Origin: Clostridia bacterium
GTDB lineage: Bacteria; Bacillota_A; Clostridia; Christensenellales; Aristaeellaceae
DNA length: 15,160 nt
NCBI GenBank assembly: GCA_017464225.1
Contig: JAFUDW010000170.1
Span: 1-15,160 of the forward strand
Direction: 5' to 3'
The notes under the pieces are model-generated. The model ran no database searches, was not told where the DNA came from, and worked only from the letters and a program-made list of their open reading frames with translations. The translations under genes and the position numbers were made by a program. How positions within the stretch are numbered: the stretch's first letter is position 1; every line of letters starts with the position of its first letter. Below, piece after piece: positions 6,752-15,160 of this stretch.

Positions 6752-7294
6752 TCACTCCTTAAAATAACTTCCGCGCAGCAGCATGTAAATGACCCCTTCC
6801 AGCGCTTCGGGGGAGGCCGTTTCACCGGTGCGGATGTAGGTTTCGGCAATGCTGGTGATGCCCGCGGCCAGATAGTCGATCAGATAGGGCTGCAGCGCTT
6901 GGCAGCATTGCCCGGCGGGCGACAGGCACAGGGAAAAATCCTCCCGCAGCACGCTGCGCAAAAGCGGCATCAGATCATGGCGGGAGAGCACCTCCAGGAT
7001 GCTCGCGTGGCCGATGATGTATTGGCTGAAGCCGCCGCAGATTTGCTGGAAGGAGCGGCGGCAGGCGTCCTGCTGCTCCGCGCCCGAATAGCAGCAATCG
7101 TTCCGCAGGGCAAAGGTGATCACGTTTTCCTTGGATTGAAACAGGCTGTAAAATGTTTGCCTGGATACCTCCGCCCGCTTGCAGATGGAACTGACCGATA
7201 TGCTGCCGTATGGCTGCTCGCCCAGCAGCTGGAGCAGCGCGTCGGCGATCTGCCGCTGGGAGGTCAGGGCCGTTTTGTTATTGCCGCAATACAT
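6752..7294 (-). CDS. TetR/AcrR-family transcriptional regulator
   Basis: 180 residues. The N-terminal helix-turn-helix is clear: a first helix RQIADALLQLLGE, then SISVSSICKRAEVSRQTFYS (residues 31-50) and LFQSKENVI. The C-terminal ligand domain is helical, Cys-containing and without a recognisable specificity. The start at 7294 is preferred because AAGGAAA lies about nine bases upstream; the longer frame starting at 7339 would begin inside the promoter and has no ribosome site. The gene diverges from lon across a symmetric promoter with two perfect palindromes, the classic layout of an autoregulated TetR repressor that also controls its neighbour. Confidence 0.9.
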   Translation of the reverse strand: MYCGNNKTALTSQRQIADALLQLLGEQPYGSISVSSICKRAEVSRQTFYSLFQSKENVITFALRNDCCYSGAEQQDACRRSFQQICGGFSQYIIGHASILEVLSRHDLMPLLRSVLREDFSLCLSPAGQCCQALQPYLIDYLAAGITSIAETYIRTGETASPEALEGVIYMLLRGSYFKE

Positions 7295-7332
7295 CGACGC
7301 CGTTTCCTTTTGAAAAAAATTTTCACAAAACC

Positions 7333-7346
7333 TTGACAACTGTCAA
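7333..7346. promoter_or_regulatory. Palindromic operator O1 (TTGACA-AC-TGTCAA)
   Basis: Perfect six-base arms around two bases. It covers the lon -35 and lies just downstream of the tetR transcription start. It is probably bound by the adjacent TetR protein. Confidence 0.75.
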
Positions 7347-7360
7347 AGTGATGCTATAAT
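7333..7360 (+). promoter_or_regulatory. lon promoter (consensus sigma-A)
   Basis: TTGACA (7333-7338), a 16-base spacer and TATAAT (7355-7360). The expected start near 7367 gives a leader of about 56 bases. The -35 is the left half of the palindrome at 7333-7346, and the -10 abuts that of the opposing tetR promoter. Confidence 0.85.
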
Positions 7361-7361
7361 C

Positions 7362-7389
7362 ATTATATCACAACCTTGACATTTGTCAA
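7362..7389 (-). promoter_or_regulatory. tetR promoter (consensus sigma-A, mirror of the lon promoter)
   Basis: On the minus strand TTGACA (7384-7389), a 16-base spacer and TATAAT (7362-7367). The predicted start near 7355 leaves a leader of about 60 bases. The -35 is part of the palindrome at 7375-7390. Confidence 0.85.
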
Positions 7390-7390
7390 G
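7375..7390. promoter_or_regulatory. Palindromic operator O2 (CTTGACA-TT-TGTCAAG)
   Basis: Perfect seven-base arms around two bases. It covers the tetR -35 and lies just downstream of the lon start. Its centre is 43 bases from the centre of the operator at 7333-7346, about four helical turns, so both would lie on the same face of the DNA. Confidence 0.78.
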
Positions 7391-7422
7391 CTGTGAATCT
7401 CTTTCGATCAGGAGGAAACACC

Positions 7423-9723
<2,301 letters not shown>

Positions 9724-9782
9724 ACATTGCTTTCATTGGCGGAAGCCATTTGAAGAATAACAGGATTTGGAGGAATAATAGG

Positions 9783-9989
9783 ATGAGCACCATCACCAAG
9801 GAAATGACCATTAAAGAGGTACTGGATATCGACCGTTCCACCGCGCCCCTTATGATGGAGTACGGCATGCATTGCATGGGCTGCCCCTTCAGCCAGATGG
9901 AAAGCCTGGAGGACGGCTGCGCCGCCCATGGCAGCGACGTGAACGAGCTGGTGGACAAGCTGAACGCTTTCCTGGCCGCCAAGGCCTGA
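9783..9989 (+). CDS. DUF1858-domain small protein (CxxC, putative redox protein)
   Basis: 68 residues. GGAGG lies nine bases before the ATG. The sequence fits the DUF1858 family, often found fused to or beside hybrid-cluster and other redox proteins: KEMTIKEVLDIDRSTAPLMM, then GMHCMGCPFSQMESLEDGC, and a helical end. The CMGC motif could bind metal or form a disulfide. It is 59 bases after lon with no terminator between, so it is probably co-transcribed with lon and shares its control. Specific role unknown. Confidence 0.87.
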   Translation: MSTITKEMTIKEVLDIDRSTAPLMMEYGMHCMGCPFSQMESLEDGCAAHGSDVNELVDKLNAFLAAKA

Positions 9990-10004
9990 TCCGGAAGCAA
10001 CGCG

Positions 10005-10048
10005 AAAAAGCCCGCCCTTCGGCAGTTTTGCCGGATGGCGGGCTTTTT
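10005..10048 (+). terminator. Strong terminator after the lon-DUF1858 unit
   Basis: A perfect twelve-base stem (10005-10016 with 10037-10048, AAAAAGCCCGCC / GGCGGGCTTTTT) with a nested five-base hairpin (10020-10024 with 10029-10033). The U-run is part of the arm, and the A-run on the other arm makes it potentially bidirectional. Confidence 0.92.
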
Positions 10049-10103
10049 GCTGCTGACAAATGAAAAACGGATCGGGAATGGGGGAGGGGCAACAGGCAGT
10101 TGC

Positions 10104-10132
10104 TTGTTTTGCGGAGCGCAGCGTATTACAAT
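10104..10132 (+). promoter_or_regulatory. Candidate promoter for the XRE regulator gene
   Basis: TTGTTT (10104-10109), a 17-base spacer and TACAAT (10127-10132). The start would be near 10139, about 27 bases before the ATG. The -35 is imperfect, so confidence is moderate. Confidence 0.5.
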
Positions 10133-10165
10133 GAAAGGGAAGCAAGCTGCGAGGGAGGTATCCGC

Positions 10166-10930
10166 ATGAATGCGCAGAACGTGTTTTACCGGCTCAGAAC
10201 GAAGATGGGGCTTTCCCAGGATGATGTGGCGGAAAAAGCCTTTGTGACCCGGCAGGCGGTGTCGCGCTGGGAAAACGGCGAAACGGTGCCAAACACCGAA
10301 ACGTTGAAATTGCTGTCAAAGCTTTTTAACGTATCCATCAATACGCTGCTCGGATCGCCGAATCGGCTGATATGCCAATGCTGCGGCATGCCGCTGGAGG
10401 ATGATATCATCGGCAGAAATGAGGACGGAAGCCTCAATGAGGAGTACTGCAAATGGTGTTATGCCGACGGAACCTACACATACGGCAATATGGACGATCT
10501 GATTGAGGTCTGCGTTCACAACATGGTGAACGAAAGTTTTACCGAGGAGCAGGCGCGGGAATATTTGCGCAAGACCCTGCCCAATCTGAATTATTGGAAA
10601 AGATATCAGGAATTGAGCGACAATGGACAGTTTGAGGCGTTCAAACGGAAATTGATCGATGAGATCAACGACCTGCGGATCGAGGGCATGCCCAGAATTG
10701 AAAAGCTCAACGCGCTGGTGGGGAAATACGTGAACCTGGAATACCGTCTGCCCAACGGCGCGAAGGCCAAATTCCTGGACGATCAAACGACTTATCTGGG
10801 AAACCAGATGGAATCCGAGTTTGGAGGAGAGCGCTGCTTCGGCGTGCTTGCGAATATGGATTTTATCCTGATCTGCACATACGGAAAGGATGGGGCTGAT
10901 CCTGAGCTTGTTCTGTATCGGAAAAGATGA
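10166..10930 (+). CDS. XRE-family regulator with zinc-ribbon domain
   Basis: 254 residues. GGGAGGT lies six bases before the ATG. Residues 7-61 are a Cro/CI-type helix-turn-helix (MGLSQDDVAEKAFVTRQAVS, RWENGETVPN). Residues 70-98 form a putative zinc ribbon of the PF12674 type: CQCCGMPL with Cys70/72/73, then DGSLNEEYCKWCY with Cys95/98. The typical follow-on REYLRKTLPNLNYWKRY is also present. The last 90 residues, including NLEYRLPNGAKAKFLDD and FILICTYGKDG, look like a small sensor or unknown domain that recurs with this architecture. Likely a DNA-binding regulator that senses metal or redox state; target unknown. The gene is monocistronic and convergent with the acyltransferase gene. Confidence 0.85.
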   Translation: MNAQNVFYRLRTKMGLSQDDVAEKAFVTRQAVSRWENGETVPNTETLKLLSKLFNVSINTLLGSPNRLICQCCGMPLEDDIIGRNEDGSLNEEYCKWCYADGTYTYGNMDDLIEVCVHNMVNESFTEEQAREYLRKTLPNLNYWKRYQELSDNGQFEAFKRKLIDEINDLRIEGMPRIEKLNALVGKYVNLEYRLPNGAKAKFLDDQTTYLGNQMESEFGGERCFGVLANMDFILICTYGKDGADPELVLYRKR

Positions 10931-10936
10931 GAATGA

Positions 10937-10987
10937 GGGGAGAGACATTGGAGGCCCCGGAATCACTGTCTCCCTGGCAGGGTTTTT
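10937..10987 (+). terminator. Candidate terminator after the XRE gene
   Basis: An eight-pair stem with one bulged A (10937-10947 with 10967-10974) is followed by a small CCCT/AGGG hairpin (10972-10975 with 10979-10982) and TTTTT (10983-10987). The two stems compete for the CCC bases. Together they form a plausible but imperfect terminator. Confidence 0.5.
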
Positions 10988-11006
10988 AAGGGGCAGCGTC
11001 CCTTAA
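10986..11006. repeat. Inverted repeat between convergent genes
   Basis: Perfect TTAAGGG/CCCTTAA arms (10986-10992 and 11000-11006) around seven bases, just after the acyltransferase stop codon when read on the minus strand. It is not followed by a U-run there, so a terminator role is uncertain. Confidence 0.45.
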
Positions 11007-11018
11007 CGTACCTCCTTC

Positions 11019-11939
11019 TCACGCCTGCACGGCGGCGCCGCTCACCTTGCCCATGCGCTTCTGGGGCGGCGGCAGGTGGAACTCGTGACCTTCGTCATAA
11101 AAGACGTTGGCGGGCGGGGTTTCCAGCTGCTCGGGATCGTTGAGCAGGCGCACCCACAGCGCCATCATCTTGGCGTACATGGCGCCTTCGGCGATGCGCT
11201 CGTCGCATACCAGCCCCAGGGGCAGCAGGCGTTTGCGCACGGCGTTGCCCTTGGCGTCGGTGGTCATGGTGCGCTCCACCGAGCCGATGGAAACGAACTG
11301 GGAGCAGGTGCCGAAGTTATAAATATGATGGTTGACCGCCGGCAGGCCGATGGAGGCCAGGTTGGTGACGAACAGGCTGGTATGGAAGGGGCTGGCCTCC
11401 AGGATATAGCGGGGCATGATGCCGTAGCGATCCAGCAGCCGGGCCAGGCCCACCACGCTGTTGGCCAGGATGGGTTTTAAAAGCAGCCGGGCCACCTTCA
11501 TGGTGCTGTTGTCGGCCTCCTCTTTGCGGCAGCGCTCCACCGTTTCGCTGATGCGGTCGGCCACGTCGTAGATGGTGTCGCTGGGGTCAAATTTGCACTT
11601 GGTGGTGTTTTCGGCGATCTTGCCAGTGCTGGTGTTTTGCAGCAGGGCGAAGGATACTGCCAATTCGTTGCGGGCGTAAAGCCGCTTGTTGGCCACGAAG
11701 CGGTTGACCTCCGGGATCTGCGAGACCACGCGCACATAGGCGGCGATCACGATTTCCATAAAGGTAATTTTGTAGCCCTCGTCGGCCTTCGCCACGATAT
11801 AGCGCGCCAGCTTTTCAAAATCGATTTTATAATCGGACATGACCTGCGCGTCGCAGCGCATGGGCATGATGTAAGGGGTCAGCGCCACGATGGGATCGAT
11901 ATCGCTGACCAGGTGGCCGTCGCTGCGGTGTCCGAACAT
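11019..11939 (-). CDS. Stand-alone E2-like (2-oxoacid dehydrogenase/CAT fold) acyltransferase
   Basis: 306 residues. The sequence fits the catalytic domain of dihydrolipoamide acyltransferases without lipoyl or E1/E3-binding domains: DIDPIVALTPYIMPMRCDAQ, ITFMEIVIAAYVRVVSQIPE, NRFVANKRLYARNELAVSFA, TSLFVTNLASIGLPAVNHHI. The active-site signature HxxxDG reads E247-R-I-A-E251-G, so both the His and the Asp are Glu. This variant is, to my knowledge, usual for orphan E2-like proteins of Clostridia, and it makes ordinary acyl transfer doubtful. Start choice: the first ATG touches the GGGAGG box, whereas the ATG at 11939 is nine bases from it. No E1 or E3 genes are nearby. It has its own strong promoter. 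Confidence 0.82.
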   Translation of the reverse strand: MFGHRSDGHLVSDIDPIVALTPYIMPMRCDAQVMSDYKIDFEKLARYIVAKADEGYKITFMEIVIAAYVRVVSQIPEVNRFVANKRLYARNELAVSFALLQNTSTGKIAENTTKCKFDPSDTIYDVADRISETVERCRKEEADNSTMKVARLLLKPILANSVVGLARLLDRYGIMPRYILEASPFHTSLFVTNLASIGLPAVNHHIYNFGTCSQFVSIGSVERTMTTDAKGNAVRKRLLPLGLVCDERIAEGAMYAKMMALWVRLLNDPEQLETPPANVFYDEGHEFHLPPPQKRMGKVSGAAVQA

Positions 11940-11988
11940 AGCCTTCATCCTCCCAGCATCCGGTTGCGGATGCGTGTTTTTTCAATTT

Positions 11989-12017
11989 ATTATATTGCGC
12001 TGGCGAATGCGCGTCAA
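11989..12017 (-). promoter_or_regulatory. Promoter for the E2-like acyltransferase
   Basis: On the minus strand TTGACG (12012-12017), a 17-base spacer and TATAAT (11989-11994). The start near 11982 gives a leader of about 43 bases. Confidence 0.8.
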
Positions 12018-12217
12018 TTTTTGCCGGATTTGTGACATAATTGCCCATCGGACGCATGGATCGTCAAAAGGAAGCGGGTTCGGCCTCGAAAAAGATATCC
12101 AGGACACGCCGAACACGGTGGACATGAAAACAAAAAAGCGCGTTGGAAAAAGCAAGGATTTTCAAGGGATTTCAGAAAAAAACTTTAAAAAAATCCCGAA
12201 AAAATTTTGATTTACTA
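12018..12217. other. Intergenic stretch with A-tracts and one inverted repeat
   Basis: No supported gene. A perfect seven-base inverted repeat GTTCGGC/GCCGAAC lies at 12078-12084 and 12108-12114. From about 12124 the DNA becomes A-rich, with A-tracts at roughly 12177, 12188 and 12200 just upstream of the S10 promoter. The last of these ends in AAAAAATTTT, which fits an UP element for RNA polymerase alpha subunits. Confidence 0.55.
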
Positions 12218-12246
12218 TTGCAATTTTCGCTGGAATGGATTATACT
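12218..12246 (+). promoter_or_regulatory. S10 operon promoter with upstream A-tract element
   Basis: TTGCAA (12218-12223), a 17-base spacer and TATACT (12241-12246). The start is expected near 12253. An A/T-rich block immediately upstream (about 12176-12215) would serve as an UP element, as expected for a highly expressed ribosomal operon. Confidence 0.78.
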
Positions 12247-12252
12247 ATGCCT

Positions 12253-12478
12253 GTTGTCTGTTTATGGGATGAAACTGCAAGTTGCCGCCCGGCCTTGGCG
12301 GGTAATTGCAGCGGACCAGCCCGGCCAGACCGGGCGACGGGCTCACACTTCCCGCCGCTGACCATGCGGTTCGGGGAAGAAAGTCGAAGGGATTCTGATG
12401 GGTTGCGAATCCCGACTGCGCGGGACGAGCACCTGCGGGATGCTCCCCCCTTTGACCGCGAGTACGAACATCTGATTT
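12253..12478 (+). ncRNA. Structured 5' leader of the S10 operon (candidate ribosomal-protein leader)
   Basis: About 226 bases of untranslated leader with four good stems: a two-part hairpin 12275-12280/12306-12311 enclosing 12285-12289/12297-12301; GCCCGG/CCGGGC at 12319-12324/12330-12335; a bulged stem 12382-12385/12414-12417 enclosing GGGATTC/GAATCCC at 12389-12395/12407-12413; and nested 12419-12423/12456-12460 enclosing GAGCA/TGCTC at 12427-12431/12441-12445. There is no U-tract terminator. In E. coli the S10 leader is bound by L4, the product of rplD in this operon. A similar feedback role here is inference. Confidence 0.6.
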
Positions 12479-12491
12479 AGGAGGAAAAAAG

Positions 12492-12800
12492 ATGGCCAAC
12501 CAGAAAATCCGCATCAAGCTCAAGGCGTATGAGCACAACCTGATCGATCGCAGCGCCGAGCGCATTGTGGAAACTGCCAAGCGCACCGGCGCCCAGGTTG
12601 CCGGCCCCATTCCGCTGCCCACCGAAAAGGAGATCGTCACCATTCTGCGTTCTCCCCACAAGTACAAGGACAGCCGCGAGCAGTTTGAACGCCGCACGCA
12701 CAAGCGCCTGATCGATATCCACAACCCCACCCAGCGCACTGTGGACGCCATGATGAAGCTCGATCTTCCCGCCGGCGTCGAGATCGAAATCAAGCTGTAA
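12492..12800 (+). CDS. rpsJ: 30S ribosomal protein S10
   Basis: 102 residues, normal length. AGGAGG lies seven bases before the ATG. Signature parts are [55 protein letters not shown] and the C-terminal [14 protein letters not shown]10 sits in the 30S head and, with NusB, also acts in transcription antitermination in bacteria. It is the first gene of the operon, behind the structured leader. Confidence 0.98.
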   Translation: MANQKIRIKLKAYEHNLIDRSAERIVETAKRTGAQVAGPIPLPTEKEIVTILRSPHKYKDSREQFERRTHKRLIDIHNPTQRTVDAMMKLDLPAGVEIEIKL

Positions 12801-12817
12801 GGCAGGAGGAGAACATC

Positions 12818-13459
12818 ATGAAGAAAGCAATTCTGGGCAAAAAGCTTGGCATGACCCAGATTTTCATGCCTGACGGAAGCCTGGTGCCCGTCACCGTCAT
12901 CGAAGCGGGCCCCTGCACCGTGGTGCAGAAGAAAACCAACGAAAAGGACGGCTACGAGGCCGTACAGTTCGGCTTTGACACCTATCCCGAAAAGCGCGGC
13001 GAAAAGCTGGTTAACAAGCCCGAAAAGGGCCACTTCAAGGCCGCGGGCGTCGCGCCCACCCGCTTCCTGCGCGAGTTCCGCCTGGAGGACGCCGCTTCCT
13101 ATGAAGTGGGCCAGGTGGTGAAGGCCGACGTGTTCGCCGAGGGCGACAAGATCGATATCACCGGCACCAGCAAGGGCCACGGCTATACCGGCGCCATCTA
13201 CCGCTGGAACCAGCATACCGGCCCCATGGCCCACGGCTCCAAGTACCATCGCGGCGTAGGCTCCCTGAGCGCCAACTCCGATCCCAGCCGCGTGTTCAAG
13301 AACAAGCACATGTCCGGTCATTACGGCGTGGAGCGCACCACCATCCAGAACCTGACCGTGGTCAAGGTGGATGCCGAGCGCAACCTGCTGCTGGTCCGCG
13401 GCGCTGTGCCCGGTCCCAAAGGCGGTTTGCTGCTCGTGCGCAACACCGTGAAAGCCTGA
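12818..13459 (+). CDS. rplC: 50S ribosomal protein L3
   Basis: 213 residues, normal length. AGGAGG precedes the ATG by seven bases. The N-terminus [20 protein letters not shown] and the loop [17 protein letters not shown] are typical. The central extension that reaches the peptidyl transferase centre reads [15 protein letters not shown], where many bacteria have a KMPGRMG-like sequence. L3 is an early assembly protein near the 3' end of 23S rRNA. It lies 17 bases after rpsJ in the S10 operon. Confidence 0.98.
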   Translation: MKKAILGKKLGMTQIFMPDGSLVPVTVIEAGPCTVVQKKTNEKDGYEAVQFGFDTYPEKRGEKLVNKPEKGHFKAAGVAPTRFLREFRLEDAASYEVGQVVKADVFAEGDKIDITGTSKGHGYTGAIYRWNQHTGPMAHGSKYHRGVGSLSANSDPSRVFKNKHMSGHYGVERTTIQNLTVVKVDAERNLLLVRGAVPGPKGGLLLVRNTVKA

Positions 13460-13477
13460 TAAGGAGGAACAACGATT

Positions 13478-14101
13478 ATGCCCAGTATCAAAGTGCTGAA
13501 CATGCAGGGCGCGAACGTTGGCGAAATGGAGCTCAAGGATGACATCTTCGCCGTTGAGCCCAACGTTGCGGCCATGCATCTGGTCGTCCGCTCCATCCTT
13601 GCCAATAAGCGTCAGGGCACCCAGAGCGCGCTGACTCGCGGCATGGTTCGCGGCGGCGGCCGTAAGATCTATCGCCAGAAGGGCACCGGCAACGCGCGCC
13701 ATCATGGCAACCGCGCTCCCCAGTTCGCCCACGGCGGTGTGGTGTTCGCGCCCCAGCCCCGCGATTACGTCATCAACGTGCCCAAGAAGGTTCGCCGCCT
13801 CGCCATGAAGAGCGCGCTGACCTCCAAGTTCAACGATGGCGATATTATCGTGGTGGACCAGATCAAGTTTGAGGAAGTCAAGACCAAGTATGCCGCCAAA
13901 ATGCTGGACGCGCTGAAAGTTGAAAAGCGCAGCCTGCTGGTGCTGGAAGGCCGCGATGAGAGCATCATCCGCGCCACCAAGAACCTGCCCAACCTGGACG
14001 ACAGCTACGTCAACACCCTCAACGTGTACGACATCCTGCGCGCCAACAAGCTGATTGTGACCCGCGCCGCGATGGAGAACATCCAGGAGGTGTACGCCTA
14101 A
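13478..14101 (+). CDS. rplD: 50S ribosomal protein L4
   Basis: 207 residues. AGGAGG lies about nine bases before the ATG. The family core is clear: [57 protein letters not shown], and the C-terminal [18 protein letters not shown]. The basic central loop lines the polypeptide exit tunnel. In E. coli L4 represses its own operon by binding the S10 leader; whether this happens here is open. Its TAA overlaps the rplW start by one base, so the two are translationally coupled. Confidence 0.98.
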   Translation: MPSIKVLNMQGANVGEMELKDDIFAVEPNVAAMHLVVRSILANKRQGTQSALTRGMVRGGGRKIYRQKGTGNARHHGNRAPQFAHGGVVFAPQPRDYVINVPKKVRRLAMKSALTSKFNDGDIIVVDQIKFEEVKTKYAAKMLDALKVEKRSLLVLEGRDESIIRATKNLPNLDDSYVNTLNVYDILRANKLIVTRAAMENIQEVYA

Positions 14102-14397
14102 TGAAGAATGCTCATGACATCATCCTGCGCCCCGTCCTGACCGAAAAGGGCTACGAGGGCATCGAGGAAAAGCGCTACGTCTTCGAGGTGGCCATCTCCG
14201 CCAACAAGACCGAAATCAAGCAGGCGCTGGAATCCGTTTTTGAAGGCATCAAAGTGGAGAAGGTCAACACCGTGCGCACCATCGGCAAGATGAAGCGCCA
14301 GGGCCTCCACGAAGGCCGCACCCCCGAGGTCAAAAAGGCGTATGTCAAACTGACCGAGGACAGCAAGCCCATCGCGTTCTTTGAAGGCATGGCGTAA
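14101..14397 (+). CDS. rplW: 50S ribosomal protein L23
   Basis: 98 residues, typical size. Motifs: [56 protein letters not shown] and the C-terminal [21 protein letters not shown]23 sits at the exit of the ribosomal tunnel and is the docking point for trigger factor and the signal recognition particle. The ATG shares its A with the rplD stop (TAATG), and an AGGAGG lies within the end of rplD. Confidence 0.98.
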   Translation: MKNAHDIILRPVLTEKGYEGIEEKRYVFEVAISANKTEIKQALESVFEGIKVEKVNTVRTIGKMKRQGLHEGRTPEVKKAYVKLTEDSKPIAFFEGMA

Positions 14398-14417
14398 GGC
14401 AAGGGAGGAGAAGCATT

Positions 14418-15160
14418 ATGGCAATCAGAGTTTATAAGCCCACTTCGGCCGCCCGCCGTTTCATGTCCGTTCTGACCTATGAGGAAATCACCAAGAAGAC
14501 CCCTGAAAAGGGCCTGACCGAATACCTCAAGAAGAACGCGGGCCGCAACAACCAGGGCAAGATCACCGTTCGCCATCAGGGCGGCGGCAACAAGATCAAG
14601 TACCGCATCATCGATTTCAAGCGCGACAAGCGCGGCATCCCCGCCAAAGTCGCCGCCATCGAATACGATCCCAACCGCAGCGCCTTCATCGCTCTGCTCA
14701 GCTATGCCGACGGCGAGAAGCGCTACATCCTGGCTCCTCTGGGCCTGAACGTGGGCGACACCGTCGTGGCCGGCCCCGAGGCCGATATCAAGCCCGGCAA
14801 CGCCCTGCCCGTGGAAAACATCCCGGTGGGCACGCTGATCCACAACGTGGAGATCAAGCCCGGCCGCGGCGGCCAGCTGGTCCGCTCCGCCGGCGCTTAC
14901 GCCCAGCTGATGGCCAAGGAAGGCGATTACGCCCAGGTGCGTATGCCCTCCGGCGAAGTCCGCAAGGTGCCCATGAACGCCTATGCCACCATCGGCACCG
15001 TGGGCAACATCGATCACGGCAACGTGCGCATCGGCAAGGCCGGACGCACCCGCCATATGGGCATTCGTCCCACCGTTCGCGGCGTGGTCATGAACCCCTG
15101 CGACCATCCCCATGGCGGCGGCGAGGGCAAGAGCCCCGTTGGTATGCCTGCTCCCGTGAC
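14418..15160 (+). CDS. rplB: 50S ribosomal protein L2 (3' truncated by window end)
   Basis: The window holds the first 247 codons plus two bases of a gene that usually encodes about 275 residues. GGGAGGAG precedes the ATG. Motifs seen: [76 protein letters not shown] and the conserved [19 protein letters not shown], whose histidine is linked to peptidyl transferase activity. L2 joins 23S rRNA domains and helps subunit association. The gene continues beyond the window, where rpsS would be expected. Confidence 0.98.
   Translation, partial: MAIRVYKPTSAARRFMSVLTYEEITKKTPEKGLTEYLKKNAGRNNQGKITVRHQGGGNKIKYRIIDFKRDKRGIPAKVAAIEYDPNRSAFIALLSYADGEKRYILAPLGLNVGDTVVAGPEADIKPGNALPVENIPVGTLIHNVEIKPGRGGQLVRSAGAYAQLMAKEGDYAQVRMPSGEVRKVPMNAYATIGTVGNIDHGNVRIGKAGRTRHMGIRPTVRGVVMNPCDHPHGGGEGKSPVGMPAPV

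Noticed and set aside
7295..7339. Longer TetR start at 7339
   Set aside because: It would begin in the operator 16 bases from the predicted start site with no ribosome site, while the ATG at 7294 has one.
12235..12480. 81-codon frame ending right before the rpsJ ribosome site, as a possible leader peptide
   Set aside because: It starts at the promoter -10 region, upstream of the predicted transcription start, and has no ribosome site. The structured leader explains the region better.
12245..13732. 495-codon minus-strand open frame opposite rpsJ, rplC and rplD
   Set aside because: It runs antisense across the S10 leader and three ribosomal protein genes. The translation shows no family features.
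14175..15113. 312-codon minus-strand open frame opposite rplW and rplB
   Set aside because: Antisense shadow of ribosomal protein genes with low-complexity Ala/Gly/His content.

Overview
The window looks like a chromosomal segment of a GC-rich Firmicute, most likely an uncultured Clostridia-type (Oscillospiraceae/Christensenellales-like) gut bacterium. This is inferred from near-consensus sigma-A promoters, strong AGGAGG ribosome binding sites, a Firmicutes-type S10 ribosomal protein operon, and family choices such as a stand-alone E2-like acyltransferase, an XRE plus zinc-ribbon regulator, DUF1858 and an ECF transporter S component. No rRNA, tRNA, CRISPR array, transposase or integrase was seen.

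Region 1 (1-293) has no supported gene and holds three perfect hairpins. Region 2 (294-6538, minus strand) reads from right to left: a secreted 5'-nucleotidase C-terminal-domain protein with its own promoter and an apparent leader terminator; then a tightly packed five-gene cluster of moxR AAA+ ATPase, a membrane protein joining a short DUF58 motif to a DUF4129-like tail, a lipoprotein that keeps only the C-terminal lobe of a cobalamin/siderophore-type binding protein, an ECF S component, and larC (nickel-pincer cofactor synthesis). The five overlap or lie within 11 bases of each other, so they are almost certainly co-translated. Their combination is unusual and is the best candidate here for an undescribed system, perhaps metal or cofactor-precursor acquisition linked to LarC.

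Region 3 (6752-10050) is a TetR-family regulator diverging from lon. Their shared promoter region is an almost perfectly symmetric element: two consensus promoters back to back, each -35 box lying inside a TTGACA-NN-TGTCAA palindrome. lon is followed by a small DUF1858 gene and a strong terminator.

Region 4 (10104-11939) holds an XRE/zinc-ribbon regulator on the plus strand and a convergent stand-alone E2-like acyltransferase on the minus strand. Region 5 (11940-12491) is a 550-base intergenic segment with the acyltransferase promoter facing left, and an A-tract-backed promoter with a highly folded leader of about 230 bases facing right. Region 6 (12492 to the end) is the start of the S10 operon: rpsJ, rplC, rplD, rplW and a 3'-truncated rplB.

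Many long antisense reading frames in this GC-rich DNA are shadows and are left out. Product names rest on motifs read by eye; no database search was run.
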